From assembly GCA_017522105.1 (NCBI GenBank), contig JAFXAA010000006.1:35213-99212 (forward strand): 64,000 bases of DNA, written 5' to 3'. This document shows positions 36,692 through 44,594 of the stretch, in pieces. The stretch comes from Bacteroidales bacterium. Lineage in GTDB: Bacteria; Bacteroidota; Bacteroidia; Bacteroidales; P3. Under the pieces are notes generated by a model, which did no database searches, was not told the DNA's origin, and worked only from the letters and a program-made list of their open reading frames with translations. How positions within the stretch are numbered: position 1 is the first letter of the stretch; each line of letters starts with the position of its first letter. The position numbers and the translations under genes are program-made.

Positions 36692-37339
36692 TTATTTCTT
36701 GATGATGTAGTCCACGAAGATGCCGGGTGTCTTAACGTTCTCGGGAGCGATGTCGCCGGTGGCGACGATCTCCTGCGGCTCGACGATGACGGTGTCGGCG
36801 GCGGTGGCCATCATGGGGCTGAAGTTCTGGCTGGTGCCTTTGTAGACGAGGTTGCCTTCCTCGTCGGCGATGTTGGCGCCTATGATGGCGACGTCGGCGC
36901 GCACAGGCTTCTCGAGGAGGTACTCCTTGCCGTCGACGGTGATCTTCTGCTTGCCGTTCTCAACGACGGTGCCGAGACCCGTCTGGGTCAGCACGCCACC
37001 GAGGCCTGCGCCGGCGGCGCGGATCTGCTCGGCGAGGGTGCCCTGGGGCTGGAGGGTGACCTTCAACTCGCCGGCGTTCATCTGGTCAATGGTGTTGTTG
37101 TTGGTGCCGATGTGTGTGGCGATGAGGGCCTTCACCTGATGGTTGGTGATGAGTTTGCCGACGCCCACCTCTGGATAGGCAGTGTCGTTGCAGATAATGG
37201 TAAGATCCTTTACGTTGCGAGCCACAAGCTCATCGATGAGTGCGATGGGGTTGCCCACGCCGAGGAAACCGCCAACCATAACAGTCATGCCGTCATGAAT
37301 TTTGTCGGCGGCCTCTTTTACTGTGACAAATTTGTTCAT
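36692..37339 (-). CDS. atoD: Acetate/acetoacetate CoA-transferase, alpha subunit
   Basis: A 215-residue class I CoA-transferase alpha subunit. Marks are 'DGMTVMVGGFLGVGNP', 'ELKVTLQPQGTLAEQIRAAGAGL' and 'LEKPVRADVAIIGANIADEEGNLVYKGT'. With a beta subunit carrying the catalytic Glu it exchanges CoA between short-chain acyl groups. No beta-subunit gene (atoA) is adjacent: the gene lies alone between a promoter and a terminator. Together with kal nearby it would fit butyrate formation from lysine or acetoacetate, but that is an inference from two separate genes. Confidence 0.9.
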   Translation of the reverse strand: MNKFVTVKEAADKIHDGMTVMVGGFLGVGNPIALIDELVARNVKDLTIICNDTAYPEVGVGKLITNHQVKALIATHIGTNNNTIDQMNAGELKVTLQPQGTLAEQIRAAGAGLGGVLTQTGLGTVVENGKQKITVDGKEYLLEKPVRADVAIIGANIADEEGNLVYKGTSQNFSPMMATAADTVIVEPQEIVATGDIAPENVKTPGIFVDYIIKK

Positions 37340-37384
37340 GATATATACTTTTTTAGTTCGTTTTCCGTTATTGCTTTCGGAGTG

Positions 37385-37392
37385 CAAATATA
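37385..37392 (-). promoter_or_regulatory. -7 box of atoD
   Basis: TATATTTG on the minus strand, about 46 nt before atoD, in the divergent intergenic region. Confidence 0.6.
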
Positions 37393-37419
37393 CTACTTTT
37401 TTGCCAATTAGAAAAAAAA

Positions 37420-37451
37420 TTTGCGCAGATGCCGAAATATGAGTATCTTTG
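37420..37451 (+). promoter_or_regulatory. Promoter of the 37478 gene
   Basis: TTTG (37420-37423), a 20-nt spacer and TATCTTTG (37444-37451), 27 nt before the start codon. Confidence 0.7.
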
Positions 37452-37477
37452 CACTTGAAAACAAAGAGATAAAAAGC

Positions 37478-38113
37478 ATGAAGAAGACGCTGTTTTTGAC
37501 ACTTGGACTGCTGATGCTGGCCACTTTCGCGGCGGCACAGGAATACATAGAGCCCACCGAAAAATGGAAAAATGCCGAAGTGTGGGGCAACAATTACCAT
37601 GGATGGAGCTACCATCAAGACTGGGAGGTAGACTTCACCGTAGAGAACCAAGACGGGCGCTTCACACCCACCGATGAGGAGATTGCCGAAACCGAGAAAC
37701 TGATACAGAAACGCATAGCATATCTTAACCACGAGCACTACAACCAGGGTGGCATGTGCCCCGTCATTGACGAGCACATGCGCAAATATCGTCGTCAATA
37801 TGTTGGCTTCACCAACGACCGTGGCGACCATATCGTGTGGGTCAACTTCCTATGGGACGACAACCTGCCTGACGAGAAATTAGCCAACGACATACTGCTG
37901 ACCAAGGGCGGCTGCGGACACTTCTGGCACGTAAAGTGCAACCTCGCCACACGCAAGGTCTACGGCCTTGAGATCAATGAAGACGGCGACATACAGTACC
38001 TGCCGCGCATGAAGAAACCCGCCCCGCGCATCAGCAAGTCGAAGAGCAACAAGAAAGCCAAGGTGCGCAAGACCGGCATCATACACAGCCCCGAGGAAAA
38101 AGTGTTCAACTAA
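37478..38113 (+). CDS. Exported protein of unknown function
   Basis: A 211-residue protein with a signal peptide cleaved before Gln ('ATFAAAQ', about residue 21). The mature part is hydrophilic with many Trp, His and Asp residues ('EVWGNNYHGWSYHQDWEVDF', 'GGCGHFWHVKCNLAT') and a Lys-rich basic stretch near the C-terminus ('SKSKSNKKAKVRK'). No domain is recognised. The two Cys in 'GGCGHFWHVKC' might form a disulphide or bind metal with the His. It overlaps the gtrA start by one base (TAATG), so the two are coupled. Confidence 0.65.
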   Translation: MKKTLFLTLGLLMLATFAAAQEYIEPTEKWKNAEVWGNNYHGWSYHQDWEVDFTVENQDGRFTPTDEEIAETEKLIQKRIAYLNHEHYNQGGMCPVIDEHMRKYRRQYVGFTNDRGDHIVWVNFLWDDNLPDEKLANDILLTKGGCGHFWHVKCNLATRKVYGLEINEDGDIQYLPRMKKPAPRISKSKSNKKAKVRKTGIIHSPEEKVFN

Positions 38114-38544
38114 TGGAGTGGCGCCCGCTCATCACCAAGTTCATCAAGTTTGCTGTCGTCGGTGCCAGCGGTGCTGTCATTGACTTTGGTCTTACAGCCC
38201 TCTGCAAAGGGATTTTCGGCATTCCCGAATTGCTGTCGAACGCGATAGGATTCACCGTCGCCGCCACAAGCAACTACTTCCTCAACCGCGTATGGACGTG
38301 GAGAAGCACCTCCAAAGAAGTCGGCATAGAATATGCCAAGTTCTTCTTCGTATCCCTCGTTGGATTGGGGCTCAACTCACTCATCGTATTCTTGCTCAAG
38401 GACACCAGTATTGTTCCACGCTTCGTTGACACCACGCTCGACTGGAACTTCTGGGTTGCCAAGGTTGTTGCCACCGGCATAGTAATGGTGTGGAACTTCG
38501 TGGCTAACAACCTCTTCACCTTTCGGAAGCAAAAACAGGCATAA
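38113..38544 (+). CDS. GtrA-family membrane protein
   Basis: A 143-residue protein with four membrane segments and the GtrA signature: 'KFAVVGASGAVIDFGLTALC', 'IGFTVAATSNYFLNRVWTWR' and the C-terminal 'WNFVANNLFTFRK'. GtrA proteins are thought to move lipid-linked sugars such as undecaprenyl-phosphate-glucose. No glycosyltransferase is adjacent. The gene is translationally coupled to the secreted protein upstream and followed by a terminator. Confidence 0.88.
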   Translation: MEWRPLITKFIKFAVVGASGAVIDFGLTALCKGIFGIPELLSNAIGFTVAATSNYFLNRVWTWRSTSKEVGIEYAKFFFVSLVGLGLNSLIVFLLKDTSIVPRFVDTTLDWNFWVAKVVATGIVMVWNFVANNLFTFRKQKQA

Positions 38545-38565
38545 ATACAGACAATGATCACCAAT

Positions 38566-38600
38566 AAAAGCTCCTGCGGCACACCGACGCAGGGCTTTTT
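38566..38600 (+). terminator. Terminator of gtrA
   Basis: AAAAGC-CCTGCG pairs with CGCAGG-GCTTTT around a short loop, ending in TTTTT. Confidence 0.8.
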
Positions 38601-38701
38601 GCTTTTATACCTTTCCATACAAGCGACATTTTTTTGTCGAACGCAATATATTGTACAGCAACGTATAGCATGACACACCGACAAACAAAATAAAAAAAAA
38701 T

Positions 38702-38732
38702 TTTGCCAGTTGAAAAAAAGGTTGTACTTTTG
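38702..38732 (+). promoter_or_regulatory. Promoter of the tRNA-Ala pair and purD
   Basis: TTTG (38702-38705), a 19-nt spacer and TACTTTTG (38725-38732), about 22 nt before the first tRNA. Confidence 0.75.
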
Positions 38733-38754
38733 CACCCGATTTCATGAGAGACAT

Positions 38755-38828
<74 letters not shown>

Positions 38829-38898
38829 CAAAAGAAGGGTCGCCGCAACGGCCCTTTTTTAGTAAAGAGATAACGAGTGGCACATCGACACCAAACAA

Positions 38899-38971
38899 GG
38901 GGTATTAGCTCATTTGGTAGAGCGTCAGGTTCGCAATCTGAAGGCAACGGGTTCGACTCCCGTATACTCCA
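38899..38971 (+). tRNA. tRNA-Ala (anticodon CGC)
   Basis: A 73-nt cloverleaf with the same acceptor stem and G3-U70 pair. The anticodon stem TCAGG/TCTGA encloses TTCGCAA (anticodon CGC), and the T arm is ACGGG-TTCGACT-CCCGT. It lies 70 nt after the first tRNA. The discriminator is A and CCA is not encoded. Confidence 0.93.
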
Positions 38972-38992
38972 CAACCCAAAACATCTTTTATC

Positions 38993-40279
38993 GTGAACAT
39001 CCTTCTCCTTGGCGGAGGCGGCCGCGAGCACGCCATAGCCGCAAAGATAGCGCAGAGCGAACGCTGCACAAAATTGTATATAGCCCCCGGCAATGCCGGC
39101 ACCGCAGAGGTGGGCGAGAACGTGAAGCTCAACCCCGAGGACTTTGCCGAAGTGGAACGCTTCGCCATCGAACGCCATATAGAGATGCTCGTCGTAGGCC
39201 CTGAGGCGCCGCTCGTGGCCGGCATCGCCGACCATTTCGCCCAGACTCCGGCGCTCAAGCACATCATGGTCGTGGGCCCGAGCCGCCAGGGGGCCATGCT
39301 TGAAGGCAGCAAGGACTACGCCAAGGCCTTCATGACGCGCCACAAGATACCCACCGCGCAATATCGCACCTTCACCGCCGAGACCCTGAAGGAGGGCGAG
39401 GCCTTCCTCGACACCCTGAAGGCCCCGTACGTCCTGAAGGCCGACGGGCTGGCAGCCGGCAAGGGCGTCCTCATAGAGAACGACCTCGACACCGCCAAGG
39501 CGCACCTGCGCGACATGCTGGCCGGTCAGTTCGGTGCCGCCAGCGCCAGCGTGGTCATAGAGGAATACCTCAGCGGCATAGAGCTCAGCGTCTTCGTGCT
39601 CACCGACGGCCAGCACTACCTGCTGCTCCCCTCGGCCAAAGACTACAAGCGCATCGGCGAGGGCGACACAGGCCTCAACACCGGCGGCATGGGCTCGGTA
39701 AGCCCGGTGCCCTTTGCCGACAAGGAGTTCATGAAGAAAGTCGAGGACCGCATCGTCAAGCCCACCGTGCGCGGCCTGCGCGACGAGAAGATAGACTACC
39801 GCGGCTTCATTTTTATAGGACTCATGAACTGCGGCGGCGACCCGTATGTGATAGAATACAACGTGCGCATGGGTGATCCCGAGACCGAGAGTGTCTTCCC
39901 GCGTCTCAAGAGCGATGTCGTTGAGCTCTTTGAGAATACCGCCCACGGCACGCTCGACCGTTGCACGCTGACCGTAGACAGCCGCACCGCGGCCTGCGTC
40001 ATGATGGTTGCCGGCGGCTATCCCGGCAGCTACGAGAAAGGCAAGGCCATCGCCCTTGGCGAAGATGCCGACGACGTGCTTGTGTTCCATTGCGGCACCA
40101 AGCGCGGCGACGACGGCCAGCTACTCACCAACGGCGGTCGTGTCATCTGCACCACAGCCCTTGCAGGCTCCCTGCCCGAAGCCCTGCTAAAGAGCTACAA
40201 CCGTGCCGGCACCATCCAGTGGAACGGCAAATACTACCGCCGCGACATCGGCCAGGACCTGCTCAAGCTGATGCAGTAG
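38993..40279 (+). CDS. purD: Phosphoribosylamine-glycine ligase
   Basis: A 428-residue GARS/PurD. Marks are 'LLLGGGGREHAIA' at the N-terminus, 'VVGPEAPLVAGI', the ATP-grasp residues 'VLKADGLAAGKGV' and 'VVIEEYLSGIELSVF', 'YRGFIFIGLM' and 'EYNVRMGDPE'. It makes glycinamide ribonucleotide in purine biosynthesis. The start is GTG, placed so that the protein begins exactly at the conserved nucleotide-binding strand. The GTG lies 21 nt after the second tRNA-Ala, with no promoter in between, so purD seems to be expressed from the tRNA transcript. Confidence 0.95.
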   Translation: MNILLLGGGGREHAIAAKIAQSERCTKLYIAPGNAGTAEVGENVKLNPEDFAEVERFAIERHIEMLVVGPEAPLVAGIADHFAQTPALKHIMVVGPSRQGAMLEGSKDYAKAFMTRHKIPTAQYRTFTAETLKEGEAFLDTLKAPYVLKADGLAAGKGVLIENDLDTAKAHLRDMLAGQFGAASASVVIEEYLSGIELSVFVLTDGQHYLLLPSAKDYKRIGEGDTGLNTGGMGSVSPVPFADKEFMKKVEDRIVKPTVRGLRDEKIDYRGFIFIGLMNCGGDPYVIEYNVRMGDPETESVFPRLKSDVVELFENTAHGTLDRCTLTVDSRTAACVMMVAGGYPGSYEKGKAIALGEDADDVLVFHCGTKRGDDGQLLTNGGRVICTTALAGSLPEALLKSYNRAGTIQWNGKYYRRDIGQDLLKLMQ

Positions 40280-40368
40280 CCAACAGGTTTGGAGAGACAT
40301 CACGCCGACGGCAGCCGCCAGCGCCGTGATGTCAAAGGAATAGAGAGCACATAAACCAACTACAATAT

Positions 40369-40408
40369 GCCGCCGCGCAGGATGTTTTTCCGCGCGGCGG
40401 CAATATTT
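40369..40408 (+). terminator. Terminator of purD
   Basis: GCCGCCGCGC (40369-40378) pairs with GCGCGGCGGC (40392-40401); AATATTTT follows. Confidence 0.8.
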
Positions 40409-40575
40409 TGTTTGCCATGTTGGGAAAACAATCTATATGCTTTCTATATATGCTGCAGATAGGTTGAGTATATCCTTGGCAAGCGATGAGTGTGGGAGCA
40501 CCGAGGGCTATCAGCGTAGAGGATTGGGAGGTTGGGGATAATGGTGAAGCACAGCAGGCACAATGGCGGTACCAT

Positions 40576-40619
40576 CGCTCTAACTCCGGTCTAACTCCGC
40601 TCCAACTCCGCTCGAAATC
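40576..40619. repeat. 11-bp tandem array
   Basis: Four 11-bp units: CGCTCTAACTC, CGGTCTAACTC, CGCTCCAACTC, CGCTCGAAATC. There is no inverted arm. The unit length matches the hairpin families, the sequence does not. Confidence 0.85.
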
Positions 40620-40683
40620 GGGCCCGCTCGATGACGGGGAGCAGGCAATTGACGGAATACCTATTTTATTACGGATAAATTAG

Positions 40684-41349
40684 TTACTGCTTGGGCTCGT
40701 AGGTGCGGAAGACCACGAGCCAGCCGTCGGAGCTCAGTGTGACCTCTGAGCCGAGGGCTTCGTTGAGCGTGGCCTGCCACCAGCGCCGTGCGCGGAAGGC
40801 GTCGAGCGGCCAGCGGAGGCCCTGGCCGTAGATGGGCTGGTCGGGGTTCATGGAGAGGATGGAGACCTGCTGCCGCGGGAAGGTGGCGAAGGTGCGCCGG
40901 CCGGTCATGGCCGTGAAGCGGCCGTAGTCGGTGAGCATCTCGATGTCGGTGCCGGGGTGCTCCTCGGCGAAAGTGACGAGGTAGGCGATGTTGCCCAGCG
41001 TGTGGTCCTCGCGGCGACCGGTGGCCCCAAGGATGGTATATTGCGAGTGCAGCAAGCCGTAGCGGGCCACAGCCCATGCCATGGCCTTGTGGAGGTCGTT
41101 GTAGTCCTGCTCGTCGACCTGGAGCCAGCGTTCGCCGAGGGTGCTCTTGTCGGCCTCCGACAGCGAGTCCCCGTCCCCGACGACAACGAAAGGCTTCTCC
41201 ACTCTCATCTTTTCACTTTCCACTTTCCACTGCCCGTAGGCCGAGTCGCAGCAGACCACGAAATCCGCCTCGCGGAGGGCCTGGAGGGGCACAGCGTGCG
41301 TGGGGAAGTCGCCCGCAGCCAGAATCACTATTTGCTGAGTCTTTTCCAT
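40684..41349 (-). CDS. thiN: Thiamine pyrophosphokinase
   Basis: A 221-residue ThiN-type kinase. Visible are 'VILAAGDFPTHAVPL', 'DFVVCCDSAYGQ', the catalytic 'VVVGDGDSL', 'EQDYNDLHKAMAWA' and 'ILGATGRREDHTLGN'. It converts thiamine and ATP to TPP. Residues 41-52, between 'AYGQ' and the GDGDS strand, come from a 7-bp array and lengthen the loop with Lys/Glu/Val residues. It is the last gene of the TPP-riboswitch operon, and its start overlaps the end of pnuT by 22 bp. Confidence 0.92.
   Translation of the reverse strand: MEKTQQIVILAAGDFPTHAVPLQALREADFVVCCDSAYGQWKVESEKMRVEKPFVVVGDGDSLSEADKSTLGERWLQVDEQDYNDLHKAMAWAVARYGLLHSQYTILGATGRREDHTLGNIAYLVTFAEEHPGTDIEMLTDYGRFTAMTGRRTFATFPRQQVSILSMNPDQPIYGQGLRWPLDAFRARRWWQATLNEALGSEVTLSSDGWLVVFRTYEPKQ
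41195..41229 (-). repeat. 7-bp array inside thiN
   Basis: Coding-strand units of the TGGAAAG / TGAAAAG / ATGAGAG type at 7-bp spacing encode a WKVESEKMRVE-like stretch, related to the arrays in pnuT and the GH2 gene. Confidence 0.75.
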
Positions 41350-41900
41350 CGTATAATACCCATAATGCAGAAGACCTCATAGACGGCGTACATGGCTGCC
41401 GAGGCCGTGTAGCCGGTGTGGAGGTAGATGTACACCAGCAGGGGCTCGCTGACGAGCCAGAAGAGCCACTGTTCCCAATATTTCTTGGCGAGCAACCACA
41501 TGCCCACGATGCCGAGTGCCGCCACGAGGCCGTCGAGCCACGGCATGGTGGTCTCGCCGAGGAGGGCGAGGACGAAGCGGAAAGCCACCGTCAGCGCCGC
41601 CGTGGCGGCGATGAGCCACGGCCAGTAGTGCGCCGGGCATGAGGTTATGGGGCGCTCTCCACTTTCCGCTTTCCGCTTTCCGCTTTCCACTATCCCCCGC
41701 CACACAAGCAGGCCGTAGACCGACATGGCGAAGTTGTAGACGCAGATGCCTGCGTTGGCGTACCATCCGATGCGGGAGTTGATGACGGCGTAGAAGGCTG
41801 CCATCAGCAGACTCGACGGCCAGAACCATCGGCTTGCCCTGTATTCGCTGAACACATAGACCAAGCCGATGGCGGCGCCGAGTATGTCCAAATAATTCAC
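41328..41900 (-). CDS. pnuT: PnuC-family transporter, probably for thiamine (PnuT)
   Basis: A 190-residue membrane protein with seven predicted segments and PnuC features: 'ILGAAIGLVYVFSEYRASRWFWPSSLL', 'WYANAGICVYNFAMSVYGLLVW' and 'YWEQWLFWLVSEPLLVYIYL'. Relatives move nicotinamide riboside or thiamine by facilitated diffusion driven by intracellular phosphorylation. The TPP riboswitch, the thiamine receptor and the kinase around it make thiamine the likely substrate. Residues 71-82 in a loop come from five 7-bp units. The gene begins 2 nt after the receptor gene. Confidence 0.88.
   Translation of the reverse strand: MNYLDILGAAIGLVYVFSEYRASRWFWPSSLLMAAFYAVINSRIGWYANAGICVYNFAMSVYGLLVWRGIVESGKRKAESGERPITSCPAHYWPWLIAATAALTVAFRFVLALLGETTMPWLDGLVAALGIVGMWLLAKKYWEQWLFWLVSEPLLVYIYLHTGYTASAAMYAVYEVFCIMGIIRWKRLSK
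41655..41689 (-). repeat. 7-bp tandem array inside pnuT
   Basis: Five units, mostly CGGAAAG with TGGAAAG and TGGAGAG at the ends (coding strand), encode a VESGKRKAESGE-like hydrophilic loop. Confidence 0.88.
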
Positions 41901-41902
41901 AA

Positions 41903-44155
41903 TTAGAACCTATATATCACGCGGCCCATGAAGTTGATGCCCGGCTGCTGGAACCAGCCGCGATAGCAGTCGTAGCTCTCCGTGGAGGGCAGGTAGTTGG
42001 AACTCACCCACGCGCTGAGGCGGTACTTGTGGTCGAGTACGTTGTTCACCATCAGCTGTGCCTCAATCTCGTTGCTGCCGCGGAGCTTCCATGTGTAGGC
42101 GGCGCGGATGTTCAGGAGGAAGTAGTCGTCCACCTTCATCTCCTCGCGGCCCGTATTGTCGCCATACTGCTCGCCGACATACTTGCCGATGAGCTGCAGC
42201 TTGGCGTTCTTGAAGGGGCGGAAAGTGGCGATGGCGGCGCCGACCAACGAGGGCGAGAAAGCCAGCGGCGTGTTGCCCATGCCGATCTGGTACTTGTTGT
42301 AGCTGTAGTCGTAGACGTTGTACACGTAGTCGAGGGCCTTGTTCATGGAGAGGGTGATGTTGCCGTCGAGGCTGAACCACTTGACCGGCGTGTAGCCGCC
42401 CACCAGCTCTATGCCCATGCGGTAGCTCCTGGCGACGTTCTCCATCAGCGCGTAGCCGCTCTCGGACACCAAGCCCGAGGCCACCAGCTGGTCCTTGTAG
42501 AGCATGGCATAGAGGTTGGCCGAGAGGTGCCATTTGGGCTGACGGATCTGGTAGCCCAGCTCGAAGTCGAGCATCGTCTCCGGCTTGATGGTGTCGCCCA
42601 TGTGCATGGCGTCCTTGATGTCGGCGCGTGTGGGCTCGCGGTTGGCCAGGCCCACGACGAAGTAGGCGCGCTGGTTGTCGGCGATGCGGTAGTTGACGCC
42701 CACCTTGGGGTTGAAGAACAGGTAGGTGGTGTCGTAGTCAAGGCTGTCGTAGTCGTCGTCGGAGCCCTGCAGGCGGTAGCTGATGGTGCGCAGCTGGAGG
42801 TCGGCGTAGAGGTTGAGGTCGTCGTTGACGTCATAGTTGGCCTTGAGGAACACCACACCGTCATGCTTCAGGCCGGTGTTGCGGTACCAGTCGCTGAAGG
42901 GGTGTTCGCGCGAGATGACGCTGTTGCTGTCGTTCTGCGCCCAGATGATGGAGCCCACATGCAGGCTGTTGTGGTACTGGTAGCTGCCGCCGAGGACCGT
43001 GGACAGGGGGCCGTTGGTGTAGCGCAGCGAGAGGTTGCCCGTCAGCGCATGGTTGCCCATGTCCTTGTAGAGGATAAAGTCGCCCGTGTCGACGCCGTAG
43101 CCCGCCGGTATGTTGTACTTCGACGGAGCCTTGTCGTCCTTGTAGCGTTCGTCGTAGCCGTAGCCGTGAGTGTAGTCGAAGGCGGCATTCAGCGTCCAGC
43201 TGTCAGTCAACAGGCGCGAGTAGTAGAGCTGGTAGTGCTGCTGCTCGTAGTTGTCGCTCTCGTTGTCGTAGTAGCGCACGTTGCCGAACTCGTCGTAGTA
43301 GGCGCCGGTGCCGTTGTAGCGCGGGTCGCGGTTGAGGTCGGCGCTGTCGGCGCCGTCCCATGTGATGCCCGTCTTCTGCTTGCCGAGGATGACGATGGCC
43401 TTGAGGAGCGAGCGGTCGGTGTAGTGGCTTGCCGAGAGGAAGAGGCTCTGCTGGTCGGCGAAGCCGCCGCGCACGAAGCCGTCGCTGGTGAGGCCGTTGT
43501 AGGCGGCGTCGAACGAGAAGCCGTGCTTCGTCAGGCCGCTACCGGCCACGATGCCGTACTGGCGTGTGTTCCACGAGCCGAGCGAGATGTCGGCCTGGCC
43601 GTAGGGCTTGCTGGCGGCGTTGAAGGTCTGTATGTTCAGTGCGCCGCCGAAGGCCGCCGAGCCGCCGTTGCTGGCGCCCACGCCGCGCTGTATCTGCACG
43701 CTCTGTGCCATGCCGCCGAGGTTCGGGATGTTGATCCAGTAGACGGCCTGGCTCTCGGCGTCGTTCAAGGGCAGGCCGTTGATGTTCACGTTGATGCGTG
43801 TGGCATCCACGCCGCGGATGCGGAACGACGAGGCGCCCACGGTGCCGTTCTCGGCGGTGACCACCACCGAGGGCTCAAGGCCCACAACGTCGGGCATGGC
43901 CGGCGAGATTTTGTCTTCCTGCAGCTGCTGGCGGTCGATGGTGCTGGTGGTGAGCGGAGTCTTGTTGCTGACGCGCACGTCCTGTATCAGCACCTCGTCG
44001 AGCTTGCGCACGGTGTCCTGGGCGTTGGCCGTCAACTGAAAACTAAAACTGAAAACTAAAACTGCACAGCAGGCTATCATCTGCCGGCGGCTAATCCTGG
44101 TGGCCTCAAAAAAGCGATAGCGGCCACAGCTATTGTTGTGTGTTACCATATTCAT
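41903..44155 (-). CDS. TonB-dependent outer-membrane receptor for thiamine
   Basis: A 750-residue TonB-dependent receptor. The signal ends in 'TANAQ' near residue 46, followed by a TonB-box-like 'LDEVLIQDV', the plug domain (about 65-180, 'SSFRIRGVDATRINVNINGLPLND', 'VQIQRGVGASNGGSAAFGG') and a 22-strand barrel to the final 'GRVIYRF'. With TonB energy it imports its ligand across the outer membrane. The preceding TPP riboswitch and following pnuT and thiN identify the ligand as thiamine or a derivative. A later in-frame Met (44149) is also possible; the first was kept because it lies right after the riboswitch. Confidence 0.9.
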   Translation of the reverse strand: MNMVTHNNSCGRYRFFEATRISRRQMIACCAVLVFSFSFQLTANAQDTVRKLDEVLIQDVRVSNKTPLTTSTIDRQQLQEDKISPAMPDVVGLEPSVVVTAENGTVGASSFRIRGVDATRINVNINGLPLNDAESQAVYWINIPNLGGMAQSVQIQRGVGASNGGSAAFGGALNIQTFNAASKPYGQADISLGSWNTRQYGIVAGSGLTKHGFSFDAAYNGLTSDGFVRGGFADQQSLFLSASHYTDRSLLKAIVILGKQKTGITWDGADSADLNRDPRYNGTGAYYDEFGNVRYYDNESDNYEQQHYQLYYSRLLTDSWTLNAAFDYTHGYGYDERYKDDKAPSKYNIPAGYGVDTGDFILYKDMGNHALTGNLSLRYTNGPLSTVLGGSYQYHNSLHVGSIIWAQNDSNSVISREHPFSDWYRNTGLKHDGVVFLKANYDVNDDLNLYADLQLRTISYRLQGSDDDYDSLDYDTTYLFFNPKVGVNYRIADNQRAYFVVGLANREPTRADIKDAMHMGDTIKPETMLDFELGYQIRQPKWHLSANLYAMLYKDQLVASGLVSESGYALMENVARSYRMGIELVGGYTPVKWFSLDGNITLSMNKALDYVYNVYDYSYNKYQIGMGNTPLAFSPSLVGAAIATFRPFKNAKLQLIGKYVGEQYGDNTGREEMKVDDYFLLNIRAAYTWKLRGSNEIEAQLMVNNVLDHKYRLSAWVSSNYLPSTESYDCYRGWFQQPGINFMGRVIYRF

Positions 44156-44266
44156 TTTCCTTACGCGGGCATTACCCCGATCAAGTTTTGAGGGTGTATT
44201 CTCAGCTGTTTATGCGTCTATCTCTCGGTAGATGTGCAACATAAACGCACCCCTTCGTGAACTCTC
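44156..44266 (-). promoter_or_regulatory. TPP riboswitch (THI element)
   Basis: On the minus strand the core elements follow in order: GGGGTGC, GCTGAGAATACACCC, AACTTGATC, GGGGTAATGCCCGCG, then TAAGGAAAATG. These are the conserved P2/P4 and pyrophosphate-binding segments. The element ends directly at the receptor ATG, and its 3' purine run AAGGAAA is the likely ribosome site, so control is probably at translation initiation. TPP binding should switch the operon off. Confidence 0.95.
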
Positions 44267-44273
44267 CACGAGG

Positions 44274-44281
44274 CAAAGATA
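44274..44281 (-). promoter_or_regulatory. -7 box of the thiamine operon
   Basis: TATCTTTG on the minus strand, just upstream of the riboswitch. Confidence 0.7.
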
Positions 44282-44391
44282 CAACTTTTTTTCATTTGCG
44301 GTGGAAATATCTTCCGCTGCAGCCACTCCGGAGGTGCCACGCCGCCCCCACGCCACCGCCACGGCCCCGCCACGGCCTTCCACTGAAGAAC

Positions 44392-44435
44392 GGCCGTAGG
44401 GGCTCCGTAGGGACTCCGTAGGGGCTCCGTACAGG
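44392..44435. repeat. 11-bp tandem array
   Basis: Four units: GGCCGTAGGGG, CTCCGTAGGGA, CTCCGTAGGGG, CTCCGTACAGG. The same 11-mer flanks the long hairpins at 2714-2742 and 27624-27643. An ACTGAAGAA half-unit of subfamily A lies just before it (44382-44390). It lies in the 313-bp gap between the thiamine operon and the M23 gene, which otherwise holds their two promoters. Confidence 0.85.
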
Positions 44436-44528
44436 AAGGGATGTCCGGGCGGGGGTGCGAATAGCGCATGAAACGCGGTACATGAGGCTGACACAATGCA
44501 CATTAGCCGTTGTTTAACAGAAAATAAC

Positions 44529-44559
44529 TTTGTCATGTCATTTATTTTGCCTATCTTTG
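44529..44559 (+). promoter_or_regulatory. Promoter of the M23 peptidase gene
   Basis: TTTG (44529-44532), a 19-nt spacer and TATCTTTG (44552-44559), 35 nt before the ATG. Confidence 0.75.
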
Positions 44560-44594
44560 CATCTTATATTTACAATACACCGAGAACAGACTGA

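Larger units (their letters stand above)
40280..40683. other. 404-bp intergenic stretch between purD and thiN
   Basis: It contains the purD terminator (40369-40408) and a 44-bp array of 11-bp units (40576-40619). No convincing gene is seen; a 65-residue reading frame at 40486-40683 runs through the repeat and lacks any recognisable feature. Confidence 0.6.
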
